DNA of 47,807 nucleotides, from assembly GCA_027490195.1 (NCBI GenBank), contig JAIXYN010000096.1:1-47807 (forward strand), given 5' to 3'. This document shows, piece by piece, positions 23,958 to 32,231 of the stretch. The position numbers were made by a program, and so were the translations under genes. This DNA comes from Verrucomicrobiaceae bacterium. Its GTDB lineage: Bacteria > Verrucomicrobiota > Verrucomicrobiia > Verrucomicrobiales > Verrucomicrobiaceae. Below the pieces are notes generated by a model. That model saw nothing but the letters and a program-made list of their open reading frames with translations, was not told the origin of the DNA and did not search any database. How positions within the stretch are numbered: position 1 is the stretch's first letter; each line of letters opens with the position of its first letter.

Positions 23958-26782
23958 ATGACTCCATCCAGCGGCTGTTCTGGGGCTGGGAGGCACCCGT
24001 CCTAGATCAAGCTGTGGCCTTGCTCTGCCGCGACTGGGATTCTTCGCGCGCGCTTGATCTCAGCAGCACGCTGCTGCTGGTGCCGAATGGTGAAGCAGGG
24101 AGGCGTCTGCGTGAGGCGCTTGCTGTGGCGACAAACCAGACGGGCACAGCGGCCATCGTGCCGCATCTCTGGCTGCCAGAGCAGGCGCTGCTGCCGCAGT
24201 CACGCCGCTTTGAAGCCGCGACTCCGGTGCAATCTCAGATGGCTTGGCAGCGGGCGCTTGAACGTGTGCCGCTGGATTCACTCACCGCTCTGTTTCCCAA
24301 GCCGCCCACTCATTCCGGCTGGGGCTGGCAGGCGGAGACTGCACGCATGCTGGCGGAACTCAAAATGCTGCTCGGCACGGGAGGACTTACTTTTGCTGAC
24401 ACGGCCTCCCATCCCGCTGCGCAGCGCGATACCGCGCGCTGGCGGGATCTCGCAAAGATCGAGAGCGCATACTTCGCGGAACTCGCACAGGTCCAAGTGG
24501 CTGACGCTCAGGTGCTCAAGCGTGGATATGCACACGAACCGGCTTTGCCGGAAGGGGTGCGGCGTATTGTCGTACTCGCCTCGCCAGATTTGCCGCCCCT
24601 GCTGGATGACTGGATCGCTGGCTGCGCCAAACGCGGCCTGCAGGTGGTCATCGCAATTCAGGCACCGAATTCGATGGCGCATGCCTTTGACGCCTGCGGA
24701 CGTCCTCTGCCAGAGTGCTGGGGAGAAGACGCGGTGAACAACCTGCCGTTTCAAAATGAGCAGATCCACGTAGCGCGTGATCCAGCCACGCAAGCTGCGC
24801 TGACGCTTGATCTCATGCGCGGACTCGTCCCAACGGGTCGCACGGCGCTTGGGGTATGTGACGCGGAAGTCGGCAGCCTGCTGCTGGAGAAGCTCACGCT
24901 CGAAGACGCGCGCAGCTTTGAACCCGGCGGCATTCCCGTACAACGCGAGGGCATGTGGCATGTGCTGGATTGCTTTCGTCTGCTGCTCAGCTCAGGAGCC
25001 TGGCGTGCCTTTGCCGCATTGCTGCGCATTGAGGAATTTCGCGCCGCTGTCATTCCCGACAATGAGAGCACCGCTGCGTTGCTGCGCGAAGCCGATGACT
25101 TTGCCAGCGAGCATCTGCCTGTGACTTTGGTACATGCGCTGGAACTGCCTCTGACGGACCACCCTGCCCTGCTGCCCGCCGTTGAGAACACGCTCGCATT
25201 TCTAGACTCGCTGCGCCGTCTCGCTCCGGCCAAAGCAGCACGCACTCTCATTCTTAAACTGCTGGGGAATGATGACTTTAATCCCGAAGCACCCGGTGAC
25301 CGTGAGCGCACGGAACTGGCCACCGAGTGGTTGCGCATCACGGAAGAGCTTGAGCAGGAGGCGAAGCGATTTGGTTTGCAGCCAAAAGCTGAAGAAACCC
25401 TCGCGCTATCTCTCGAATGCCTCGCGCAAAGCCGCTTGGCCGAGCCGCGAGGCGACATCGATCTCGTGCTGCAGGGCTGGCTTGAACTGCTGTGGGAAAA
25501 AGCGCCCAACCTCATCGTCGCGGGTCTCAACGAAGAGCATGTGCCTGGCATTTTCATCAGCCATCCGTTCCTACCGGACAGCCTGCGCAAGGCCTTGGGG
25601 CTGCCCTGTCAAAACACCCGCTTTGCGCGTGACGCTTTCATCCTCGCTGCACTGGCGAATCAACGCCTCGGCGAACGCGGATGCCTGAGTCTGCTCTGCG
25701 GGCAGTGGAGTGAGAATGGGGATGCCCTGCGCCCATCCAGACTGCTGTTTCTATGCGATGACGCGGCGCTGCCGCAGCGCGTGGCGCATCTGTTTCCAAA
25801 GGAGGAGGATCAACCGTCCGTAGCCGAACCGCCGCGCACGCTGGCGTGGAAGCTGCAACCGGACTGGAGTGCGAAGACGCTGGACACCATCTCGCCATCT
25901 CGCTTGCGCGAGTATTTGAGCTGCCCGTTTCGCTACTACCTGAGCTGCACTAAAAGCATGAGCTCCATCGAGACCGGCAAACGTGAGTTGGATGCTGCAG
26001 AGTTTGGCAATCTCATTCACCATGCGTTTCATCGTCTCAGTTTGGATGCTGGCATGCGTGACTGCACGCATCCGACGCAAATCGCTGAATGCCTTGAGGC
26101 CGCAGCACGTGACCAAGTGCGGAAAATCCATGGCCAGCGCCCCGCGCCACTCATCACCTTGCAGCTGGAAAGCATTTTACAACGATTGAAGAAAGCAGCG
26201 GAGATTGAAGCCAAGAACCGGCAGGAAGGCTGGCAGTGCATTGATGCGGAGTTGCTCATCGGCGACAAGGAGGAGGCCACGCCCTTCCTCATTGCTGAGG
26301 CTCGCTTGAGAGGCCGCATTGACCGGGTGGAACGCCATGTGGACGGCACCCTGCGCATCGTCGATTTCAAAAGCTCCGACAAACCGCGCACGCCGCAGGA
26401 GGCGCATGTCAAGGTGATCACGTCCCGCACGAAGCTCACCGAAGCGGATGAATGGAAATGCTTTGACCTGCCCGACGGGAAGCGCGGACTGTGGCTGGAT
26501 CTACAGTTGCCGCTTTACGCCGCCGCTCTGCAGAAGCGAGGTCAATCCATCAGCAGCGTGGCCTATTTTGCACTGCCGAAAAGCATTCAGGACACCGCTA
26601 TCCTCGAGTGGGAGGGTTTTGACTCAGCCTTGATCGACGCCGCGCATCTGTGTGCCACCGAGGCTGTGCAGCGCATCCGCAGCGGTCAGTTCTGGCCACC
26701 GGCGGAGCGCTCCCCCAACGCCAGTTTTGACGAAATCCTGCTGAATGATCCGCTGCACAGTGTTCAGCCGCCTCTTGCATAA
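23954..26782 (+). CDS. AddB-like PD-(D/E)XK nuclease / inactivated helicase
   Basis: This 942-residue protein resembles the AddB subunit of AddAB-type recombination nucleases. The N-terminus has STLLLVPNGEAGRRLREAL, where an active helicase would have a Walker A; this ATP-dead form is usual in many AddB proteins. A UvrD-like body follows (IVAGLNEEHVPGIFISHPFL is the conserved motif around helicase motif III/IV). The C-terminal nuclease begins at about residue 640 with SPSRLREYLSCPFRYYLS and EFGNLIHHAFHRL. It carries GRIDRVERH and LRIVDFKSSDKP (the D-xn-D-x-K core) and WLDLQLPLYAAAL. Only two Cys are seen in the SCPFRYYLSC stretch, so the Fe-S cluster of classical AddB may be absent. A helicase partner (AddA) is not adjacent. 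It is coupled to gluconokinase and followed by dapB after 32 bases. Confidence 0.85.
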   Translation: MNDSIQRLFWGWEAPVLDQAVALLCRDWDSSRALDLSSTLLLVPNGEAGRRLREALAVATNQTGTAAIVPHLWLPEQALLPQSRRFEAATPVQSQMAWQRALERVPLDSLTALFPKPPTHSGWGWQAETARMLAELKMLLGTGGLTFADTASHPAAQRDTARWRDLAKIESAYFAELAQVQVADAQVLKRGYAHEPALPEGVRRIVVLASPDLPPLLDDWIAGCAKRGLQVVIAIQAPNSMAHAFDACGRPLPECWGEDAVNNLPFQNEQIHVARDPATQAALTLDLMRGLVPTGRTALGVCDAEVGSLLLEKLTLEDARSFEPGGIPVQREGMWHVLDCFRLLLSSGAWRAFAALLRIEEFRAAVIPDNESTAALLREADDFASEHLPVTLVHALELPLTDHPALLPAVENTLAFLDSLRRLAPAKAARTLILKLLGNDDFNPEAPGDRERTELATEWLRITEELEQEAKRFGLQPKAEETLALSLECLAQSRLAEPRGDIDLVLQGWLELLWEKAPNLIVAGLNEEHVPGIFISHPFLPDSLRKALGLPCQNTRFARDAFILAALANQRLGERGCLSLLCGQWSENGDALRPSRLLFLCDDAALPQRVAHLFPKEEDQPSVAEPPRTLAWKLQPDWSAKTLDTISPSRLREYLSCPFRYYLSCTKSMSSIETGKRELDAAEFGNLIHHAFHRLSLDAGMRDCTHPTQIAECLEAAARDQVRKIHGQRPAPLITLQLESILQRLKKAAEIEAKNRQEGWQCIDAELLIGDKEEATPFLIAEARLRGRIDRVERHVDGTLRIVDFKSSDKPRTPQEAHVKVITSRTKLTEADEWKCFDLPDGKRGLWLDLQLPLYAAALQKRGQSISSVAYFALPKSIQDTAILEWEGFDSALIDAAHLCATEAVQRIRSGQFWPPAERSPNASFDEILLNDPLHSVQPPLA

Positions 26783-26814
26783 TTACGGCGTCCCGTTTAT
26801 CAACCCGGCTCACT

Positions 26815-27552
26815 ATGTCCGACACCAAACTCCTCATCACCGGCAGCAAAGGCCGCATGGGCCAGGCCATCATCCGTGCCGCCGAGGCTCAAAACGTCAC
26901 CGTCGCCTCCACCGTTGATATGGGCGATGCCTTGTCCCCGGCTCTCGCCAAGGCGGACATCGTGATCGACTTCTCCTCCCACCTGTTCACCAACGAACTG
27001 CTGGACGAGTGCCTGAAGCAGAAGAAGAGCCTGGTGATCGGCACCACCGGGCATACCAATGAGGAGCTGGCGCGCATTCGCGAAGCCGCCAAGACTCTGC
27101 CCATCGTGTTCGCCTCCAATTACAGCATCGGTGTGAACACCTTGTTCTGGCTCACACGCAAAGCCACGGAACTTCTCGGCCCGGACTTTGATCTCGAAGT
27201 TGTCGAGATGCATCACCGCATGAAGAAGGATTCCCCGAGCGGCACTGCACGTACGCTGGTCGAGATCCTCGCGGATGTGCGTGGTCTTGAATATGACAGG
27301 GACTGCAAACATGGCCGCTTTGGCGATGTCGGCGCACGCACGCCGAAGGAAATCGGGGTGCACGCCATCCGTGGCGGCGATGTCGTGGGCGATCACACGG
27401 TGATCTTTGCCAATGTGGGAGAGCGCGTCGAACTCACGCACAAAGCCAGCAGCCGCGACACCTTTGCCACCGGCTCCGTCCGTGCCGCCCAATGGCTGGC
27501 GGGCAAGCCTGCAGGGCTGTATGACATGCAGGATGTATTGGGTCTGAAGTAA
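26815..27552 (+). CDS. dapB: 4-hydroxy-tetrahydrodipicolinate reductase
   Basis: This 245-residue cytoplasmic enzyme reduces HTPA to tetrahydrodipicolinate with NAD(P)H in lysine and diaminopimelate synthesis. The nucleotide-binding loop is GSKGRMGQAI, and VIGTTGHT and FASNYSIGVN line the cofactor site. The catalytic/substrate signature is EVVEMHHRMKKDSPSGTA, followed by GDVVGDHTVIFA. Slightly short but complete. The start ATG 26815 lies 32 bases after the AddB-like gene, so co-transcription is likely. Confidence 0.96.
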   Translation: MSDTKLLITGSKGRMGQAIIRAAEAQNVTVASTVDMGDALSPALAKADIVIDFSSHLFTNELLDECLKQKKSLVIGTTGHTNEELARIREAAKTLPIVFASNYSIGVNTLFWLTRKATELLGPDFDLEVVEMHHRMKKDSPSGTARTLVEILADVRGLEYDRDCKHGRFGDVGARTPKEIGVHAIRGGDVVGDHTVIFANVGERVELTHKASSRDTFATGSVRAAQWLAGKPAGLYDMQDVLGLK

Positions 27553-27641
27553 GAGTTTGCGGTGGTTGACGGTTGTTTCCAAGCCTTCGCTAACGACGGT
27601 CAACCCGAGCTCAAACTTGATTTTTGATTCATTTCCAACCA

Positions 27642-28331
27642 ATGTCCCCTGATGAGCTTAGCCGACCAACTGCGGGAATCCCGCTCCAAGCACATGTTGA
27701 AGAGCTACGACGCCGCTGTGAAGCAATTGCGCGTGTTCAAGGCGGCTCTACCCATTACCTCGAAGAAATCCGAATCTTCCGAGAGTACGCGCTTGAGCGC
27801 GGACTCTTCCTGCAAGGAGCACTCGAAGCCCTGAACCGTTCGCCCGACGACGAGGGCAACGAACATCAAGTTTGGTTTCAGGAGGAAACCAACACCTACC
27901 TGAAAATCACCTGGCCGGATTTCTTTGGCATGCTCGTCATGTATCGGGTGGATGAGGAAGATCGTGCCTCACCCATCGCCTATCTGGAGCGCTGGCAGCT
28001 GCACAATGAACTGTTCGGAGACAGCGTGGAGTTTCTGGGCGTGTTGGAGGAACACGGCAGGCTGCGAATGATCATCCAGCAGAAAGCCATCGAGGGGGTA
28101 CCCGCCACCTTGCATCAAATCAATGATTTCTTCACCCACAGTGGCTGGAAGCGCTTCTTCACCCATGATGAAGTGGCTTATTTTGCCCCCGATCAAAAGG
28201 TGGTGATCTCAGACACGCACCGAGGGAACATCATTCTGATGGATGACGGCCTGCTGGCACCCATCGATCTGCGCGTGCAGCCGCTCAGCGGCGCGCTGCT
28301 GGACTATGTGGTGAAAGCCTGCCGCAATTGA
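27642..28331 (+). CDS. Stand-alone polyvalent-protein-type kinase domain
   Basis: This 229-residue protein matches the Ser/Thr/Tyr kinase-like domain found inside phage and mobile-element 'polyvalent' proteins. Motifs in order are GNEHQVWFQEETNTYLKIT (nucleotide Lys), AYLERWQLHNELFGDSVEFL, RLRMIIQQKAIEGVPATL (hinge), a catalytic-loop equivalent VVISDTHRGNIILMDDG, and a DFG-like LLAPIDLRVQP. Here it stands alone in a chromosome between dapB and folK. The start is ATG 27642, with TTG 27624 possible. A second frame starting at ATG 27652 (60 codons, to 27834) uses codons at least as well adapted for its first 35 codons, so the true N-terminus could be frameshifted or overlapped. Activity and target are unknown; kinase-fold membership is well supported by motif order. 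Confidence 0.75.
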   Translation: MSPDELSRPTAGIPLQAHVEELRRRCEAIARVQGGSTHYLEEIRIFREYALERGLFLQGALEALNRSPDDEGNEHQVWFQEETNTYLKITWPDFFGMLVMYRVDEEDRASPIAYLERWQLHNELFGDSVEFLGVLEEHGRLRMIIQQKAIEGVPATLHQINDFFTHSGWKRFFTHDEVAYFAPDQKVVISDTHRGNIILMDDGLLAPIDLRVQPLSGALLDYVVKACRN

Positions 28332-28396
28332 CGATCTGATGTAACCAGCCTAAGGATCCGCCGTCAAAAACTGTAAAACACCGTCAACTTCCCCTC

Positions 28397-28861
28397 ATGC
28401 TCTTTGGCATCGCTCTTGGATCCAATCTTGGTGATCGCGCTGAGAACATGCGGCGTGGTGTTGAGTTGCTGATGGCTCGTGTGCCGGGAATCAGGCTCAA
28501 TGCCAGTGCGCAGGTGTATGAGACGGAGCCGGTGGATTGTGCGCCGGGGACGCAGGCGTTTTTAAATACCGTCATTGAAGTCGCGGCTGACTGCCTGCCG
28601 CATGAACTGCATGCGCACCTCAAGGCCATCGAGCAGGCGCTGGGGCGGCCGGAGCAGCGGGAGCGCAATTCGCCGCGCACGCTCGATTTGGATCTGCTGT
28701 ATGCGGATGATCTGGTGAGCGATGATCCCGTGCTGACTTTGCCGCACCCGCGCATGCACCTGCGGCGCTTTGTGCTGGAGCCGCTGGCGGACATTCGACC
28801 TGAGTTGATCCTGCCGGGGCAGAAGGTGTCGGTGGCCGAACTTCTGGCGGGTTTGGAGTGA
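28397..28861 (+). CDS. folK: 2-amino-4-hydroxy-6-hydroxymethyldihydropteridine diphosphokinase
   Basis: This 154-residue folate-pathway enzyme (HPPK) transfers pyrophosphate from ATP to 6-hydroxymethyl-dihydropterin. The signatures are all present: IALGSNLGDRAENMRRG, QVYETEPVDCAPGTQAFLNT, ERNSPRTLDLDLLYADD (Mg2+ and ATP site) and LPHPRMHLRRFVLEPLADI. No folP or folB adjoins it. It lies 65 bases after the kinase-like gene and 69 bases before the membrane protein gene. Confidence 0.96.
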   Translation: MLFGIALGSNLGDRAENMRRGVELLMARVPGIRLNASAQVYETEPVDCAPGTQAFLNTVIEVAADCLPHELHAHLKAIEQALGRPEQRERNSPRTLDLDLLYADDLVSDDPVLTLPHPRMHLRRFVLEPLADIRPELILPGQKVSVAELLAGLE

Positions 28862-28930
28862 TACCGGCTTTGCCTTACTTCGCGGATTCTGCGTGGCATG
28901 AAGCGGAATCTTGCTATGGAATGAGGGACC

Positions 28931-29689
28931 ATGACTGAAGCCCAACCCACCTCTGCTGATCCTGGACGCTGGATTCGTTTTGCCCTCGTCATGCTGCCTG
29001 TGGGCACGATTCTACTGGGGATTGCTTCCTTTGGCATCTGGCAGTGGAAGAAGGACCAGGCGGCGGATCGTTCTTTCAAGTATGCGCTGGCGCTGCGGCG
29101 GCAGATCAGCCCGGAAGGCATCGAACGGTATGCAGACATCGTCCGCACGGCTTTGGGCAAAGCGGACCGAGACCTAAGCATCCCCGGTTATCTTGAATCC
29201 ACCATGGGTGCGGAGAACATGGGCTACACGGTGCGGCGCGGGCGCTTTGGCAACGAGAAGTCGGTCATCGACGCCGAACTGACGGGAATCAAACGTCCGC
29301 TGGAAATCGTGATGGTCTTGGCACTCTACGGTGGCCCGGCGGATCAGCAGGAAAGCACGGTGCAAGCCCTCGCCGAATCCTTGTCTGTCGCGCATGAACT
29401 GACGGGTGAAAAAGTGGTGCGTTCCTTGCGCTTTGCCTTCATTCCCGACACACCGGAAGCACTGAAGCAGTTGAAAGATGGGCTGCAGCGCGATGGTGAG
29501 CGCCTGATGCATCTGCTGGTGCTCGGCGGACCCGAAGTGGCGAGCATTGAAGGCATCTCCAAAGCCTTGGAAACGACGGCCAAAGGCACGCGTGTCCTGT
29601 CTCTGCCAGCCACAAAAACGACGCAGGAAACAGTACAGTCTGCCCACCAACTCAAAGGCATGCTGCTGGAAGCAGCGGAAATCCCATGA
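28931..29689 (+). CDS. Membrane-anchored protein with degenerate M28-peptidase-like domain
   Basis: This 252-residue protein has one N-terminal membrane helix (FALVMLPVGTILLGIASFGIW, about 17-37); the rest is probably periplasmic. Residues of about 85-220 follow the layout of zinc aminopeptidases of family M28: an 'IDAELTG' strand, a central strand in PLEIVMVLALYGG, then an AESLSVAHEL helix and VVRSLRFAFIPDTPEALK. The metal ligands normally found there (for example the GAHYDS and ADDNASG motifs) are not present. It therefore looks like a catalytically dead relative, though the similarity is from pattern only. The stop overlaps the start of the NAD(P)HX repair gene as ATGA, so the two are co-translated. 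Function unknown. Confidence 0.6.
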   Translation: MTEAQPTSADPGRWIRFALVMLPVGTILLGIASFGIWQWKKDQAADRSFKYALALRRQISPEGIERYADIVRTALGKADRDLSIPGYLESTMGAENMGYTVRRGRFGNEKSVIDAELTGIKRPLEIVMVLALYGGPADQQESTVQALAESLSVAHELTGEKVVRSLRFAFIPDTPEALKQLKDGLQRDGERLMHLLVLGGPEVASIEGISKALETTAKGTRVLSLPATKTTQETVQSAHQLKGMLLEAAEIP

Positions 29690-31191
29690 TCGTCACGTGC
29701 CGCCAGATGCAGCAGTGCGAGGAGGCTGCCTTCTCACGCGGTGTGACTGCGGCGGCCTTGATGGAGGAGGCGGGACGCGGCATCGCGCATGTGGTGCGTC
29801 AGTTTGCGCCAAGTGCGGGCTCGCTGGTGCTGTTTCTCGGCAAAGGCAACAACGCGGGTGATGCCCTCGTCGCGGCGCGTGAACTGATCGCTGATGGCTG
29901 GAAGTTGTATGCACGTCTGAGTGGCGAACCCGCTGCGATGAAGGAGTTGCCACGCCAGCATCTGAACGCGCTGGGCAGTCTGGTCCGCGTTTTGGAGGAT
30001 GCCTCGGCGTTTGATTTTCCAGCAGGGCCGATTGTGAGTCTGGATGGGCTGCTGGGCATCGGAGCAAAGGGACCGATGAAACCGGATCTGCAGGTGCTGG
30101 CGCGCGAAATGAACACGCTGCGTAGGCAACGGCACGCGCTGACGATTGCGATGGATATTCCTTCCGGTCTCGACGGTGATCATGGCGATGCGTGCGAGGA
30201 TGCAGTGGAAGCCGATGTGACCGCCGTTGTGGCGCAGATCAAGGCAGGGCTGCTGGAAGATGGTGCCGATCATTATGTGGGACGCATCGCGCTGGTGCCA
30301 CTGGCTGCTTTGTCGCAGATCGATGGCGATGCGCAGGCTGAAGTGCTGACATCCCGGCTTCTGCGCTCCTGGCTGCCACGACGTGCCAATGACATGCACA
30401 AGGGAGATGCTGGCCGCATCGGCATCCTGGCTGGCTCGCCAGGATTTCTTGGTGCTGCAGAACTGGCCTGCCGTGGTGCCATTCGCGCGGGTGCGGGACT
30501 TGTCACACTGCTGGTGAAGGAGGATGTCTATCCGCTGATCGCGCCGCGCATGCCTGCAGAGGTGATGGTGAAGGCAGTCGACGATTATCGCGATGTGTTG
30601 GAGCTGCGCTTCGATTCGCTCGCTATCGGCCCGGGGCTGGGTTTTGCGCATGAGAAGGAAATCATCGAAGTGCTCAAGCGGGCCAAGGCACCCACCATCG
30701 TGGATGCAGATGCACTGACGATGCTGGCGCAGCACCCAGACGTACTCGATGCCACGGGCAGCCTACCGCGCCTCATGACACCGCACCCGGGCGAAATGGA
30801 CCGCCTGCTGCGGAATTTCCCCGGCTGGCATGGCATGAGCCGCCGCATGCTTGTTGAATCACTCACAGAAACCGCCCCTGGGCGCACGCTGCTGCTCAAG
30901 GGAACGCGAACCGTGATCGCCACGCACGGCCAGCCGACCTTATTCAACACCACGGGCCACGCCGGCATGGCCAGCGGTGGCATGGGCGATGTTTTATCCG
31001 GCGTGTGTGCCGCCTTCGCCGGTCAGCATCTCACGCTTCATCAGGCAGCGACTCTGGGGGCGTGGCTGTGCGGTCGTGCGGCGGAGCGGTTTGTTGTTCA
31101 GGAATGCACGGCCACGGAATCCGTCGGCGCGAGCGATATCACCGCGCATCTGGGCGGTGCGCTGCTGGATTTGAAGGAAGGCAGGTTTTGA
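29686..31191 (+). CDS. nnr: Bifunctional NAD(P)HX epimerase / ADP-dependent dehydratase
   Basis: This 501-residue metabolite-repair enzyme converts damaged hydrated NAD(P)H back to NAD(P)H. Residues 1 to about 215 are the YjeF-N epimerase (NnrE), with FLGKGNNAGDALVAARELIA binding the cofactor and AMDIPSGLDGDHGD at the active site. About 225-500 is the ribokinase-fold dehydratase (NnrD), with KGDAGRIGILAGSPGFLGAA, IGPGLGF, DADALTML, TPHPGEMDRLL and the hallmark GMASGGMGDVLSGVCAAF. Both halves are complete. It overlaps the preceding membrane protein gene by ATGA. Confidence 0.95.
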   Translation: MIVTCRQMQQCEEAAFSRGVTAAALMEEAGRGIAHVVRQFAPSAGSLVLFLGKGNNAGDALVAARELIADGWKLYARLSGEPAAMKELPRQHLNALGSLVRVLEDASAFDFPAGPIVSLDGLLGIGAKGPMKPDLQVLAREMNTLRRQRHALTIAMDIPSGLDGDHGDACEDAVEADVTAVVAQIKAGLLEDGADHYVGRIALVPLAALSQIDGDAQAEVLTSRLLRSWLPRRANDMHKGDAGRIGILAGSPGFLGAAELACRGAIRAGAGLVTLLVKEDVYPLIAPRMPAEVMVKAVDDYRDVLELRFDSLAIGPGLGFAHEKEIIEVLKRAKAPTIVDADALTMLAQHPDVLDATGSLPRLMTPHPGEMDRLLRNFPGWHGMSRRMLVESLTETAPGRTLLLKGTRTVIATHGQPTLFNTTGHAGMASGGMGDVLSGVCAAFAGQHLTLHQAATLGAWLCGRAAERFVVQECTATESVGASDITAHLGGALLDLKEGRF

Positions 31192-31238
31192 GGAGTTGCC
31201 GGTTTCAAGTTGGCCGGAGGCCTCTTCGTGTTGCAGTG

Positions 31239-31287
31239 CCGGTTTTAACCGGTCTGGTCGCGCTGTTCAGAACCTGCTAAAGCAGGT
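31239..31287. repeat. Two REP-like palindromes between convergent genes
   Basis: CCGGTT-TT-AACCGG at 31239-31252 and ACCTGC-TAAA-GCAGGT at 31272-31287 are perfect small hairpins 19 bases apart. They lie in the 120-base gap between nnr (rightward) and menG/ubiE (leftward). No T-run follows on either strand, so they are weak as intrinsic terminators and look more like dispersed palindromic units. Only one copy is seen in this window. Confidence 0.45.
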
Positions 31288-31311
31288 ACTACAATACGAA
31301 GAAGCTTTCGC

Positions 31312-31986
31312 CTACTTCACCGCCTCATACAGCGAAGCGATGCCAAGCGTGAGCTGACGCGAAGAGGCACTGGCGAAACCATTGGCACAGATCAGAGACT
31401 CCATGTCGCGGCCGGAGGGAAAGCGTTCGATGGAACCGCAGAGGTACACATAAGCTTCGCGTTTGCCGGTGATCCAGCCGGCAACACGGGTCATGATCTG
31501 CTTGAGATAGAAGAGGTACAACTGGCGGATGCCGGGAATGCGCGGGATGGAAAAATCGAGGACGAACAAACGGCCACCTGGGCGGAGCACACGGTTCATT
31601 TCCTTCAGGGCGGCGGGCCAGGAGGCCATGTTGCGCAGACCGAAGGCCACGGTAAGCACATCGAAGACGCCGTCCTGAAAGGGCAGCGCGAGTCCATCTG
31701 CGGCGACAAGACTGCTGAATTGGCGTTTCTGGGCCTCGCGCATCATGGGCACGGAAAAATCGGCACCAAGCACTTTGGCTTGTGGACAGGCCGACTGAAC
31801 GGCTTGAGCGAGATCGCCGCTGCCGGTGGCGAGGTCGAGAACACGCTGGGGATTCAGCTCCGCAATGCGTTTGGCCGTGGTGCGACGCCAGAGGCAATCG
31901 ATGCCGAGACTGAGGACGTGGTTCGCGAGTACGTACCGGGAAGCGATTCCCGCAAATGCCTGCCTCACGAATCCTGCGTCTTGCAT
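31312..31986 (-). CDS. menG/ubiE: Demethylmenaquinone/ubiquinone C-methyltransferase
   Basis: This 224-residue SAM-dependent enzyme carries out the C-methylation step of menaquinone (or ubiquinone) synthesis. It shows FAGIASRYVLANHVLSLGID near the N-terminus, motif I VLDLATGSGDLAQAV, and the family hallmarks LPFQDGVFDVLTVAFGLRNM, MNRVLRPGGRLFVLDFS and YLCGSIERFPSGRDM. Menaquinone is the usual quinone of Verrucomicrobiota, so the MenG role is the better guess. It sits just downstream of tRNA-Leu (same strand). Confidence 0.95.
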   Translation of the reverse strand: MQDAGFVRQAFAGIASRYVLANHVLSLGIDCLWRRTTAKRIAELNPQRVLDLATGSGDLAQAVQSACPQAKVLGADFSVPMMREAQKRQFSSLVAADGLALPFQDGVFDVLTVAFGLRNMASWPAALKEMNRVLRPGGRLFVLDFSIPRIPGIRQLYLFYLKQIMTRVAGWITGKREAYVYLCGSIERFPSGRDMESLICANGFASASSRQLTLGIASLYEAVK

Positions 31987-32036
31987 GTGACTTTCTGTTT
32001 AACCGGTCAACCTGGGGCGGCACTGTTGCCGCCGGA

Positions 32037-32121
32037 TGGTGCTCACGACTGGACTCGAACCAGCACAATGTTACTTACTAGAACCTGAATCTAGCGCGTC
32101 TACCAATTCCGCCACGTGAGC
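32037..32121 (-). tRNA. tRNA-Leu (anticodon CAG)
   Basis: On the minus strand this 85-base stretch has acceptor arms GCTCACG (32115-32121) and CGTGAGC (32041-32047), a D-arm with GGCGGAATTGGTAGACGC typical of tRNA-Leu, and the anticodon stem CTAGA/TCTAG around TTCAGGT (anticodon CAG). The variable arm is long, as expected for a class II tRNA, and the T-arm has GGTTCGAGTCC. Discriminator A and an encoded CCA (32037-32039) follow. Confidence 0.95.
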
Positions 32122-32231
32122 AAAGGAGTCGGGTCAACCGGGTCGAGAGTTTTGACCACGCCAGAGAATACTCAAGCGAGAAAATGACTTTCTTCTGGCG
32201 ACATGGCGGGCTTCGGGTTAGGCGCGTGTGC

